A DNA stretch of 64,000 bases from positions 55,209,501 to 55,273,500 of the forward strand of contig BSWB01000001.1 of assembly GCA_033239125.1 (NCBI GenBank). Reading direction: 5' to 3'. A program made the translations under genes and the position numbers. The DNA comes from Fagopyrum homotropicum (taxonomy: Eukaryota; Streptophyta; Magnoliopsida; Caryophyllales; Polygonaceae). Position 1 is the stretch's first letter, and each line of letters begins with the position of its first letter. This document shows, in pieces, positions 33,256 through 44,727 of the stretch. The notes below the pieces were generated by a model that was not told the DNA's origin, ran no database searches, and was given only the letters and a program-made list of their open reading frames with translations.

Positions 33256-36200
33256 TGTAACACCCTAAATCCGCGGGACTCGGGATGCTACGGGATTGGG
33301 ACCTCACAATGGGTCCCGACCCTTAGCTTGACAACAATTTCACCGGATCTTGCAACAAGGCACAAATATAGGCCAAAACCGAAATACATTTTATGCAATG
33401 TAAGAAAACCAAAAAGAAAACAAACAACGGACTTCAGCCGAAAAAAAGACCAAACGCCATATATGTGGCATACAATAATACAATATACAAAACTCCAAAC
33501 ATGACTCCAAACAAAACCCTTCCTAAAATGTACGGACCCCGGCTGCCCACCCTTCCGGATCTCTCGGCCGCATTCCTAACCTATAAGACCATCTACAACA
33601 ATCGGTATAAAACCGTTAGCTATATTCAAAGCATTAGAATCAAGGTGAAAGGCACAAACACAAGTAAATCAACATAACACACATTATACATCAAATCACA
33701 CAAGTCCGGTTTATTATCATTTTATTATTAAGTCGTATCCCGTTCTAATTCAACTTCTTTTGTGACACGAGAATCTCCCGAAACTCGCCTCGGTCCCCAC
33801 TTACCGCATGGAACGGTACGGAATTCCTCCGAACGTCTAACCACACGGGCTAGTCGCCAAGAACCTCCTAGCTCTACGCAAGAGCTAGACAAGTTGTCAC
33901 CGCCCGTTATCATACACTTGGGCCAAATAATATATAAAGGTCGGTAATCCTAATTCCGGTTTTATAAGTTATAATGAAAGCGATAAAACACACACCACCA
34001 AACACGCATCGAATCTAATACATAGAATACGAGCTAAGTAAGTCCGGAGACTTACCTCGTCCCAAAAAAATCCCGCTAACCACCGCTCTAAACTTCCCGT
34101 AGGAAGACACTCAACGCCTGGTCAAAACAAGGCACACAATCAATATCTCTCTCACATGCTAGAAGTCCTTAGACTTCTAGTCCCAATGATCTCGCAAGAT
34201 CGTAAACCATAACCATGCTAGGATACTCACGTCATAGTCTCCACAATCTCAACAAGATCATACAATCATAACATCAATCCTCATAAGCTCACAAGATCAA
34301 CCCAAACACTCAACGCCCTACAATCCTCACAAGATACATCAACACCTCAAGCCTTAAAATATTTCACAATCCTCAAACACTCACCTAAGGTCCATAACCA
34401 CTACTTGGTATTCTCTCTAAGTTATGTTAGATCCAACCTAGCATGATACTACTAAACATAACAAGATCAAGTTAGGGGATACTCACACGAGGTCAAAGGC
34501 GGAAGACGATCTACGAATGTCGAGAAAGGATTTGTTGGCCTTTATCGGGGCGCTTCCGAACCTAAGACCAAACTAAACAAATTTAGCATAACGCTAAATT
34601 TGAACGGAATACTTAACATATGAAAATTTAAGGAAAACTCCACTTTTAAAACCCAAGTTAAAACCGTAAATATATATTCCGGGCAAATTGTATAACATCA
34701 TAAACCCAAGGTAAAACTCGTTTTCAAAGCCGACTTTAAAATCCCGTAATTTAATCTTTGAGTCATAACCCGGAATCAATCCAATATGAGCATAATATAT
34801 ATGGTATATATGAATAAGAATATAAATCAAGTGAAACCCAAATTTAAAATGGTAAAAACATTTTTCCAGGTAATATAAACAATTCTAGAAACTTGGGACA
34901 TTTTCTGTAAATAAAACCTTGGGACAAAATCTGTAAATAATTTCCAGCAGATGGCATACTTGTTACATTCCAAAATTATGGGTCAAATCTGCAATTATAT
35001 AAAACAGTGGGTCACATTAGTAATTATACCAGAAGTGAGGGGTCCGATTTAAAAACCGTAAAAGCTTCTTCCTCAATCGATTCATACGCTGTTTGGAAAA
35101 GAAAAGGGAAGCAGGGCGGCGGGCCTCGTCTGATGGATCTCCGGCTTCGACACGGCAAGGGCGCAGCAGCAAAGGCAGTCGGCCTTTGGTCTCCGACAAG
35201 GAGGGTTTCTCTCTGAGGCGGCAGGAACGGTGGGGGAGAAGCAAGAAGGCGGCTCGACAGAAAGACGACAGAAATAATCGAGGCAAGGCTGCAGGGTGCT
35301 TCTCCGGCTTCGAGTGGCCGGAAGGGCTCCAGAAGGGCTTCTCCGACTTAGGCGAGGGCGAGGGAGGGCGGCAGCCCAAGTGGCGTTGCTCTCTGGTTTC
35401 TGCAGACGGGTGAAATGCTTGAAAGGTAAGGGCCTGTTGAGGTTTCCAACAAGGTGACAGGAGGCTGGGCAAGGGCGAGGGCTTCCCTGGCGGCTCGAAG
35501 AGGTTGCAGGGTCGACGGCGGGAGGCGCTCTAGCGTGACGGAAGTTGGAAGAAGGGAGGAGGAGGCGGCCCAATCGGCGGCAACAGAGGCAGCCCGAATC
35601 CGGCCTCCTTAGTTGCTCCTTGGGTTTCGGCTCCCAGGCCTCTCTCCCCTACCGTGGCTGCTTCTAATCTCCGGTGGTGCGAGGAGGGAGATGAGGGAGG
35701 CGAAGGCGGTGGTGAAGGTGGGGCTCAAAGGCTTCCCAATGTCGTCCCTGGCGTGGCCGTTGAAGGCATCGGTGAGGCAAGGCTGGCATCTCTCCGGCGA
35801 GGCGCTGCGGCATCCGGCGTGGCAGGAGGAAGGTAAGATGTGTGAGAGGGAGGGAGTTTGTTGTGCTGAGTGAGAACAGATGAAGGGAGAGAAGTGAGGT
35901 TTTGAGATGTTGGGTTGGGCGAGTCATTAGATAGCCAGGAGGAGGGGTTGTTTTGCTCAACTCTAGAGGAAGAAAGAAGCACCACAAGGCTGTTGTTTGG
36001 CCTGCAATTTGATACAGAGGAGGCTTGCTTGTGCAGGCTGCTAAAATCAGAACAAGGTAGCAGGCCAGGAAGGTAGAACGAGGGGTCGGGCAAGAGAGAA
36101 AAAGGAAAGGAGAAAAATGAATTAATACAAGGCTAGGCTTGTATTCAACATTCCGGACGGGATTTTTCGGATCGGAAACTCTTTTCCGAATAAAGATACG

Positions 36201-36456
36201 GAAATATGCGTGGATCGGATTTATAAATAAATAAAATCGCAAAAATATACTTTGCGATATAAAACCATTCTTGTAAGTAATATTGCGAGATTCCAATAAT
36301 AATTAAAATACCGTTAAAATATTAATATAAAAGTATACTCGTAAAATCAAATTTTACGACGTAACATACTCATAAAACATACTTAAGATATTAAAATATC
36401 GATAACCGCCAAAAAAATAAATATTGAAAACGCGTCAAAAGTTTTGAAGTGTTACA
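33256..36456 (-). repeat. 5' LTR of T1
   Basis: Partner of 25938-29138 with the same length. It holds the hairpin at 33298-33317 and the same GC-rich island (about 35090-35850). Confidence 0.92.
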
Positions 36457-36461
36457 TAAGG

Positions 36462-37665
36462 AAATTATCTTTTTAAGATATTTTATCTTTGGAAGATAAT
36501 TCTCCTATATAAAGGGTTGGATTTTCTGCAATTCTGCCATCCTTGGATCATCTCCGGATCACCCATTCTCTGAAGGAAGTTTGAAGGATGTTTTGAAGGT
36601 TGAAGTTCAAGGAAGGAAGGAATCTAGTTTTGAAGGCTTTGAAGGAGTTTGTAAGATTTTCTTAGTTTGGTTTTGATGTCTTTTCTGATTGTGATTGAGG
36701 AACGCTAATAGTTTATTTGTTAAATTCAGTTATTGAGACCTTTGTGTTAAGGTTTTCTTGTTTGAATATTGATTCCTTTCTTATATATTTGATTATTGTT
36801 ATCATGATGATTGTTGGCTAAATTCTTTATGCAGTTCTAGGGTGATTGGCTAAAAGTTGTGGGAAAGACGATGATAGAATGATCTTAATCCCAGTGGACC
36901 CTGAAAGCCCGAGCCTTTACCTTAACCGACGAAAACCTCGGTCAGTTATAGAACATCTCGGCCGGGATGGGATATAACTGAACGAGGTGAGACCTTTTCT
37001 GATCCTTATCAGAGTTAAGGTTTCAGTTTGCCAAATCCTATCGTTGTTATACCTTTCCTGGTTCAACGCAAGCCTAGGATGAGACTTACCCTGTGATTCC
37101 TTTGTTTGTTTACCCAAGATCATGAGTGTTGGTAATAAAGGTTTATTCTTTATTGGGGTTTGAGTGTGCCTTCATCCCATCTTTGAGAGTTAGCCTGAGA
37201 CTTATTCTGTAAAGGTTAGTTCTATCCCCTTGGGTGGTGTGTTGGTTGTAGATTATAGTTTCTTTCCTTGGTACCTTGAGACTTACCCGGTGAGAGGATC
37301 TTTGGTTTGGGATAGTGAGTAGTGAGACTTATCCGGTGATCTATTCCCACCTTATAAACACCTTCCCTTTGCAAACCTAAGCTTTGTCCACGTTATCTTT
37401 TGAGATCTTGAGTCGAAACCACAACTGGATGCTTTAATCTCTAGAATCCGCATTCCTTTTACTTGGTTATTACATCATCTTTGATAGCTTTGTTGCGTGT
37501 TTGTTATTGACAACTTGAATTACCGATCTTTGTTTCACCATAGTCCCTGTGTTCGACCCTGGAATTCTTGCTTTTATTAAAATCGATCCGTACACTGCGG
37601 GTTCGCTATTTTCAATTATTCTTGGTATAAATATTAAAGCTGGCACACACTTTTGGAGCGAACCA
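36462..37665 (+). repeat. 5' LTR of B, second part
   Basis: It continues the LTR after T1 and ends GGAGCGAACCA, six bases before the primer site. It includes a TATA box (36506), the four-copy TGAGACTTACCCGGT motif (37080, 37196, 37279, 37323, partly mutated) and the U5 hairpin (37586-37602). Confidence 0.9.
36506..36514 (+). promoter_or_regulatory. TATA box in the LTR of B
   Basis: TATATAAAG in the context TCTCCTATATAAAGGGTTGGATT. The same position reads TATAAAAAG in F (54049) and a weakened TATATTAAG in the E LTR (43401). Confidence 0.6.
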
Positions 37666-37670
37666 GTTTT

Positions 37671-37687
37671 TGGCGCCGTTGCCGGGG
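37671..37687 (+). other. Primer-binding site of B
   Basis: TGGCGCCGTTGCCGGGG, an exact complement of the tRNA-Asp 3' end. Confidence 0.95.
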
Positions 37688-37758
37688 ACTTGGCAAGACC
37701 AAGTTTGGTTTCGGTTGTCTTTTGGGGCTATTGCCCTTGTTGCTATTAACTACTTTAC

Positions 37759-39740
37759 ATGAGTGTTTTCGCAGGATCTTTCCTTAGGTTTATCCGAAGA
37801 ACTCATCCTGGAAAGGAAATCGTTACTTACGATCCCGAACCAGAAAAGACCTACAAGAGAAGATTGAAAGAAGCTAAGATGGCCGATCAAGACAATCGCA
37901 ATCTTGAAGCCGAATTGAAGGAGGCATTGGAACAACTGCGCCTCAGTAAAGAAGAACTGCAGCGAGAGAGAGACGAGACTCGCGCAAGAACTGAAGGAAT
38001 TGAAGTTGATATGCCTGCTCTAAGGGCTCAGTTTCTATCTCGACCGATCCCAAATGCTCGACCGAGGCAAGACCCATTCCTAGTCGTCCCAGCCGAGATG
38101 CACCCAAATGTTCTTTTTGCTGGAGTTCCACAAACCCTAGAACAAAGGATTGATCCCAATCAGCAAGTCAGGCATCCAGAAGTCAACCTAGGTAATCCAG
38201 CTGATCATGATTATGAATTTAGACATCAAGTGCTAACCATGATTCGACAATGTCAATTTGGAGGTTTGGAGAGAGAGTCTCCGCGTCAGCATCTGCAAAA
38301 CTACAAGATTTTGATGGAGACTTTGAGACCATCAAGAGTGGAGAATAACAACTACAAGTTGAGGCCTTTCTATTTCTCTTTGAAAGATAAGGCGCTTTCT
38401 TGGTATCAATCTCTTCCGGCTGGAAAAATAAACACTTGGAAGGAGATGATGACGGAGTTTCTTACTAAGTTCTTTCCCTCTTCTAAGACAACTGAATTGA
38501 GGGGCAAGATCAATGCTTTTATTATGAAGGACAAAGAAAGTTTGTCCAAAGTCATGGGAGAGATTCAAGGATCTTTTGTTGGATTGCCCACATCATGGGA
38601 TTCCAAAGATCGAGTTGCTGGAGATATACTTCAAGGGTTTGGATGGAGACACTCAATTCAAGCTCCAATTACTTTCCGCCGGCACTTTCATGGACATGCC
38701 GATAGATGAAGCTTGGGATTTCATTGAAAAGCAAGCTTTACACATGGAGAAGTACTCCCATCAAAGAGTTTAAGATGGAGCAAGGAGAGTTCTCTTCCAA
38801 GACACATCATCAAATGGAGCTCAACTCACCTCGCTTAGCAATGAAGTGAAGGCATTGAAGGAGATTTTAGTAGCTCAAACGAAGAAGGAGCAAGATGGTG
38901 GATACCAAGGAAGAAACAATTATCAAGGGTTACGGAAAAACAACTACAACAACAACATAAACTCCAACAACAACAATTGGAGATCTAATCAACAAAATTC
39001 CGGTAACCCTTACTCTCATGCTGAAAATGCTCTTAATACCCCCTCTTCTTCTTATACTCCATCAAGAAGCCAAGAGCCTGCATCAAGTTCATCCCAGCCA
39101 CCAAAGAAACCAGATGTTGTGCTGGAGGCAATTTTGATCAAGCTCAACGCTATGGAGACGTCTATGAGTTCATTTTTGAAGGCACAAAAAGCCTTAGAGC
39201 AACAATTTTTCAACAAGGCGAATGAAGCGCCAAGAGATCAAGGAAAGCTCCCAGCAAGGATAGAGAACAACCCAAAAGGACAGATTATGGCTATTAAAAC
39301 ACGCAGTGGATTGAAGACTGCAGATCCAGTACCTCGGTCGAGCCCCGACCAGATGAGGAACACCTTGGACCAAGACTAGACGAGGAACACCTCGGTCGAG
39401 GTGCCAACCGAGATGGAGCCCCAGAAAGAGAAAGAAAAATCTGAAGTTTATGTTCCACCTCCTGCTTATAAACCACCACTCTCATTCCCTCGGTCAAGGG
39501 TGAGGACACATCTAGACAATCACTTTGGTAAGTTTCTAGACCTTGTGAATAAGCTTCATATTAACATTCCATTACTTAATGCGATTCTAGGAAAGCCCGC
39601 CTATGGGAAGTTTCTGAAAGAGATCTTATCAAGGAAGAGAAAACTGGAGGATTTTGGGGAAGTAAGGATGACACCTAGATCTTCGGAGCTCATTCAAATC
39701 ATGAAGGAGAAGATGCCACCTAAAGTAAGAGATCCCGCTT
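37759..39740 (+). pseudogene. Element B gag, few breaks
   Basis: The ATG at 37759 gives FAGSFLRFIRRTHPGKEIV, the Athila gag start. A coiled coil (about residues 45-90) follows, then a segment containing RPIPNARPRQDP encoded by the CTCGACCGAGG palindrome, then the gag domain (about residues 165-270, ESPRQHLQNYKILMETLRPS, LSWYQSLP, EFLTKFFPSSKTTELRGKINAF). A frameshift near 38555 moves into LLDCPHHGIPKIELLEIYFKGLD. The Asn-rich tract is at 38920-39005 and MAIKTRSG at about 39288-39311. One TAG at about 39377 and a stop near 38770 also break it. The C-terminal part (39401-39740) with PPPAYKPPLSFPRS and FGEVRMTPRSSELI is open and runs into protease. Confidence 0.9.
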
Positions 39741-40110
39741 TATTTTGCATTCCCATTCAAGTTGGGGATGTCACCTATGATGCATTATGTGATCTAGGAG
39801 CAACCGTGAGCATCATCCCGCTGGAGGTTTGTGAGAAAGTCGGACTTGGAGAGCCCAAGCCCGTTAAGATGACGTTATACCTGCGGATCGCTCTATTACC
39901 CATCCCGTGGGTATTTTGTTGTGACGTTTCTACATACCTATAGACTTTGTTGTGCTTGACATTCCCGCAGATTATCCCATTCCTATCATTCTTGGGAGGC
40001 AATTTCTAGCAACTTCGGGTTCCAACGTCGATTGTAAGAATGCCAAGTTGAAATTAAACATTGGTAGAGATCATGTGGAGTTTGCATTTCTTGCTGCAAT
40101 AAACGGAGAG
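39741..40110 (+). pseudogene. Element B protease, one frameshift
   Basis: The open frame from gag enters FCIPIQVGDVTYDALCDLGATVSIIPLEVCEKVGLGEPKPVKMTLY, so the active-site aspartate (DLGA) is intact. A shift near 39880-39900 disrupts the ADRSITHPVG block. The distal half resumes at 39952 with LDIPADYPIPIILGRQFLATSGSNVDCKNAKL. Confidence 0.88.
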
Positions 40111-40460
40111 CCACTGGAAGATGGCATCTTCAACATCTATAATGAAGAAGAATCTAGAGAATTGGTGAGCTCTATCCTTATTAAAGATCCGCTCGAAAAA
40201 GTTCTTTCTTTTAGTTTAATGGAGGAAGGTATAGATGTCTCTTGTGATGCAGATGTGCGAAGCTTGAAGGCATTGGAAGAAAATCAAGGAGCTAGATTTG
40301 ATAAACTGATTCAGGAGAAGAAAATCACGTTAGGTTTCGGTTCCAGTTCCATTACCTCGATAGAGGCACTTTTTGGACCAACCCAGGTGTTCTTATCTGA
40401 AGAACACTCGGTCACCCACCTCGGGCACCGACCGAGAAAGCAAGCGAGATGTTGTTAACT
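40111..40460 (+). pseudogene. Element B linker ending at the RT-RNase H deletion
   Basis: It contains the conserved FNIYNEEESRELVSSILIKDPLEKV block, then low-similarity sequence including a HSVTHLGHRPRK stretch encoded by palindromes. At about 40452-40462 (TTAACTGAGGA) homology with E jumps from E position about 60236 to about 61860, removing some 1.6 kb that codes for RT and RNase H. A GAG trinucleotide is shared at the join. Confidence 0.75.
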
Positions 40461-41825
40461 GAGGATGACAAACTTTTTGATTCATTTTCCGAGGGTCACT
40501 TACAGTTGGTGGATCACTGGCTTCGCCAAGTTTCTGACGGTAAAGAGCCTTGGTATGCTTATATTGTCAACTACCTTATTTGTCAAGAAGTACCGCCCGG
40601 ATTGACGTACGCTCAAAGGAAGAAGTTCTTCAAATATGTTCGTCACTACTACTGGAATGAACCACTACTATTCAAGAGAGGTCCGGATGGGATACTTCGA
40701 TGATGCATTCCGGAGGATGAAGCTACTAGTGTCACATGGCATTGTCACTCGCTTCCTTGTGGAGGACATGCTAGCGCTCACAAAACACGCGCTAAGGTAT
40801 TGCGTTCTGGTTTCTTTTAACCTACATTATTTAAGGATGTGCAAGCGTTTGTTATCTCTTGTGATGCATGCCAAAGAACAGGGCACTTTTCAAAAAGGAA
40901 CGAGATGCCACTCAACAATATTCAAGAGGTTGAGATTTTTGATATGTGGGGAGTTGATTTCATGGGACCTTTCCCATCGTCCGTGGGGAACCTTTACATC
41001 CTCTTAGCTATTGATTACGTTTCTAGATGGGTGGAAGCCATTACCTCTCCTACTAATGACGCCATGGTGGTTGTGAAGTTCTTGAATAGAACTATCTTTC
41101 CATGTTTCGGGACGCCGCACATCATCATCAGCGGTGGAGAGACACATTTCATCAACCGGAAGTTCAAGGCACTTTTGTCGAAGTATGGGGTAACCCATAA
41201 TGTAGCAACCCCCTATCACACTCAAACTATTGGGCAGGTGGAAATCTCGAATAGAGAAATCAAGGCAATTTTGGAAAAAACCGTTTCCAGGACGAGAAAA
41301 GATTGGTCCATGAAGTTGGATGACGCTCTTTGGGCTTATAGGACCGCATTCAAGACTCTCATAGGTGTCACCCCTTACAATTTGGTATATGGTAAGTCTT
41401 GTCATCTACCCGTTGAGCTGGAGCATAAGGCATATTGGGCAATCAAATGGTTGAATTTCGACATCAAGGAAGCCGGATAGAAAAGACTTTTAGACATTAA
41501 TGAGCTGGAGGAGTTGCGCTTAATCGCCTATGAGAATGCCAAGATCTACAAGGAAACAACGAAGAGATGGCATGACAAGCATATCATTCCCAAGGAGCTC
41601 AAAGAAGGAGATCTTGTTCTACTCTTCAACTCCCGCCTCCGCCTTTTTCCAAGTAATTTGAAATGTAGATGTACAGGACCCTACATTGTGAAAACTGTTT
41701 TTACCTATGCTGCAGTTGAGATATGGGACGAAACTAGCGCAAGTTTTAAGGTCAACGGTCATAGGCTGAAGAAGTACCGACCGGAAGTCCCGGCTGAGGA
41801 GATTGCACCATTATACCTTGTTTGA
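40461..41825 (+). pseudogene. Element B integrase, inactivated
   Basis: It starts in the spacer after RNase H (FDSFSEGHLQLVDHWLRQ), then VPPGLTYAQRKKFFKYVRHYYWNEPLLFKRGPDGILR, a TGA (about 40701), and the HHCC zinc region, which has another stop (TAA about 40837). The core has the first aspartate (MWGVDFMGPF). The second site reads IISGGETHF where relatives have ISDGG, so that aspartate is lost. The glutamate in GQVEISNREIK is present. After a TAG at 41478 the C-terminal domain (41514-41825) is open: LKEGDLVLLFNSRLRLF, GHRLKKYRPEVPAEEIAPLYLV, stop. Confidence 0.9.
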
Positions 41826-41867
41826 TGATGACGTACGGTCCAACTAGCGACCTTAAACCAAGCGCTT

Positions 41868-41885
41868 CTTGGGAGGCAACCCAAG
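41868..41885 (+). other. Post-pol hairpin block in B
   Basis: CTTGGGAGGCAACCCAAG, 43 bases after the pol stop. Its left arm can also pair with the CCAAG at 41858-41862 across CGCTT, so two alternative stems compete for the CTTGG. Confidence 0.7.
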
Positions 41886-42188
41886 GTATTGCTTTCTTTT
41901 CCTTTTTCTAGCTTATTTTTAAATAGTTTGGTTCGTTTGTTTTTGCGTCCTCTAGACAGGAACGAGGTACTCTCTAAGGAATGATTACAGCTAAGGAGCT
42001 ACACTAGAAGGACAGAAGTTCGAGAAATTGAGAAGACAGAGCTTGACTGAGACACATCTCAGGTGCAGTCACAGGACCTCGACCGAGATGTTCTTGGTCA
42101 ACCTAGGCGACTAGGTCTCACATCCACTCTTACACCTCGGTCCACTCAGGAACATCTCAACCGAGGTGTAATCAAATTCAGCGAGGGG

Positions 42189-42196
42189 TATAAAAG
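42189..42196 (+). promoter_or_regulatory. TATA-like box ahead of the third ORF in B
   Basis: GAGGGGTATAAAAGG, followed within 15 bases by TTTCTCACTCTTCC. It lies 440 bases before the third ORF. Conserved with E and, less closely, D. Confidence 0.5.
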
Positions 42197-42631
42197 GCGC
42201 GACGGTTTCTCACTCTTCCACTTTTTCCTTCTCGAACCTTACCTCGACCGCAGCGGCACTTCACCCTCAAATTATTGATTCTTGCTCTTTTTCCACGTTT
42301 CTTGGCTCGAATTCACCGAAGAAAGCAAGAGATTCAGTTTCCAAGCATCAAACAGCAAGGAAAACACTTCAATTTGCAGAATTTGGGGTATTTCATTCCA
42401 AACCCTAACTCTTCCCTTCTTTTGACGATTTTGAGTAGATTTGGCTTTGGTTTCCAAAGTTTGTTTCTGAAAAAGATATAAGTACCCCTTAGGAAGCTTT
42501 TGGTAGTGTTTTTGGAGGAAAAAGCTTACAAATTCAGGATTTGTGTTCGAACAACAGTTCGCCTCGGTCAAGTCGATTGTGTCTCGGCCGAGGTGTTATT
42601 GGGCAACCGAGGTGTTCTTCTTCCAGAAAAA

Positions 42632-42835
42632 TTAGCAACAGATCTGATTGTCAGTTGGCCTTGAGAGACAGACCAAGTAGTTCACACTAGTCTTCCCCTT
42701 CCTCTCCTTCTCAGTTTTCAATTCCGGTGATCCACGAGCGACACCGGAAGGATTATGATCGCATTTGTGGGCGCCCGATCATTGCCCCGGGGTTTTTCAC
42801 GTTGATGCCTTCAAGTGCCTCCATGTGGTGGAGGA
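42632..42835 (+). pseudogene. Element B third ORF, start only
   Basis: It reads NRSDCQLALRDR, then Ser-rich sequence, then IPVIHERHR and CGRPIIAPGFFHVDAFKCLHVVED, matching the beginning of the third ORF in D and E. It stops at VVED, exactly where TGATAGCATGAATT of the E LTR begins. This break is the evidence that E inserted into B. Confidence 0.75.
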
Positions 42836-44598
42836 TGATAGCATGAATTATAGTCTATCTTTTGGGACTTGTTTAGACATTTTATCTTCAATATTCTGCA
42901 TGTTTGGATGTATATTATGTGATTATGTTGTCGTTTCATCTACCATTACGGGAATCGAGGTCTACACCAAGTTTCGTTGTAATCGTAGGTAAAATGACAC
43001 GTTTTGCATCAAAATGGAGCTAAAGGAGCTAAAGAGTCATTGAAGCTACATTCAGGAGCTTAAGGAAGAACCCAGTAAACAATGAATTAAGAAAGAAGAT
43101 TTACTTTGGACCAGATTTGAGAGATTTCACCTTCAGTTCAGAGTCACCTCGGTCATCTACAGTACCACCTCGACCGAGGTGATTTAGAGGAGCGCCCCGA
43201 CCGAGGCGAACACCCTGGACGCGGCGAGATATATTTTATTTGGCTGAGATCTTTTATTTTTGGAAGGAGAGATCGTATATTTTTGGGTTGGATTTCTGGA
43301 AGGAAGATCATATATTTTAGGGATCTATTTATGAGATATGGATATATTTTATTAGGGAATTATCTTTTTAAGATATTTTATCTTTGGAAGTTAATTCTCC
43401 TATATTAAGGGTTGGATTTTCCACAAGTTTAACCATGCTTAGAGGGTTGAGAGCATCCAACAATTAAAGGATTTTTCCGGACTTTTGAAGGAAGGAAGGA
43501 AGATTGAAGATCAATCAAGGAAGGATTGATAGTTCGTATATAGCTTTTAAGGGGATTTGTAAGACTTCCTTAGATTCCCTTTTGTTTGATTGTCTTGTTG
43601 GATTTGTGATCCAAGAACGCTGATTTGTTGATATTTGATTCAGTTATTGAAGCCTTGTTCTTAAAGTTTTTGTGTTCAAATATTCATTCTATTCCCGTAT
43701 AATTGATTATTTCTTTCATGATGATGAGTGGCTAATTTCTTTGTGCAATTCTAGGGTGATTGGCTGAAAGTTGTGGGAAAAACAATGATAGAATAATCTT
43801 AAATTCCAGTAGGACCCTGAAAGCTCGAGTCTTTATCCTTAACCCTAGAACATCTCGTTCAGTCGATGAACATCTCGGGCGGGGTGGAACTTGACTGACC
43901 GAGGTGATCTTTTCTGATCCGATACTGAGAGTTAAGTGTTAGAGTTTTCCAAATCCTATTCTTATTACACCTTTCTTGGTTCAATGCAAGCCTAGGATGA
44001 GACTTACCCGGTAATTCCTTAGTTTGTTTACCTAAGATCATAAGTGTAGGAAATAAAGGTTTATCCTTTATTGGGGTTTGAGTGTGCCTTCATTCCATCT
44101 TTGTGAGTTAGCCTAAGACTTACCCGGTAAAGGTTGATTCTATTCCCTTAGTTGGTTTGTTGGTTTGAGATTATAATTCTTTTCCTTAGTACCTTGAGAT
44201 TTACCCGGTAATAGGTTCTTAAACTTGGGATTGTGAGTAGTGAGACTTACCCGGTCATCTATTCCATTTTAGAAACACCTTCCCTTAGCAAAATCTCAGC
44301 TTTGTCCGCTTATCTTGAGATCTTGAGTTGGAACCACAACTGGATGCTTTAATCCCTAGAATTTGCATATTTCCTTAATTGACTATATTATCATCTTTGA
44401 TTGCTTTAATTGCTTTTGTGGTTAGTTGCGATATTGATAACCTATACTTGCTTTGTTTCACCTAAGTCCTTGAGATCGACACCCCGGAATTCTCGCTTTT
44501 ACTACGATTGACCCGTATACTGCGGGTTCGCATCCTTATTTTAAGCATACATCTTGGGTTATAAATTTAAAGCTTGCACACACCATTTGGAGCGAACA
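42836..44598 (+). repeat. 5' LTR of element E
   Basis: 1763 bp, TGATAGCATGAATTATAG to GGAGCGAACA. It contains the four-copy TGAGACTTACCCGGT motif (43998, 44114, 44195, 44241), palindromes of the CTCGACCGAGG family (43150-43200, 43850-43910) and the U5 hairpin (44511-44527). It is closest to solo LTR F. Confidence 0.92.
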
Positions 44599-44604
44599 AG
44601 TTTT

Positions 44605-44621
44605 TGGCGCCGTTGCCGGGG
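44605..44621 (+). other. Primer-binding site of E
   Basis: TGGCGCCGTTGCCGGGG, an exact tRNA-Asp complement, six bases after the LTR. Confidence 0.95.
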
Positions 44622-44727
44622 ACTTGGTCTAGACCGAGACGGCCACGGTTGTCTTTCGGGGTTGTTGCCCCTGTTATTACTAACCACTCTACTTGAGTGA
44701 CTTTCGCAAGTTCTTTTTCTTAGGTTT

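Larger units (their letters stand above)
25938..36456 (-). mobile_element. Tekay-type element T1, 10.5 kb, coding region decayed
   Basis: Two 3201-bp LTRs (25938-29138 and 33256-36456) flank about 4.1 kb. TAAGG duplications stand at 25933-25937 and 36457-36461. The initiator tRNA-Met primer site on the minus strand at 33240-33251 sets the direction. By eye the LTRs differ at only a few places per 500 bases. In contrast, the internal region keeps just traces of pol, so the element probably moved with enzymes from relatives. Confidence 0.9.
41826..42631 (+). other. Element B spacer between pol and the third ORF
   Basis: Non-coding. In order: post-pol hairpin block (41845-41905), several CTCGGTC/GACCGAGG palindromes (42060-42170), a TATA box with CT-rich leader (42189), and more palindromes (42560-42615). 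E and D have the same succession. Confidence 0.75.
25409..42835 (+). mobile_element. Athila-type retrotransposon B, hosting T1 and cut by E
   Basis: Plus-strand order: 5' LTR in two parts (25409-25937 and 36462-37665), primer site, gag, protease, linker, integrase, post-pol block, spacer and the first 70 codons of the third ORF, which stops dead at the LTR of E. RT and RNase H are absent: homologous sequence in E runs from about 60236 to 61860 and is missing at about 40462 in B. The remaining 3' part and 3' LTR should lie beyond E. Confidence 0.88.
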
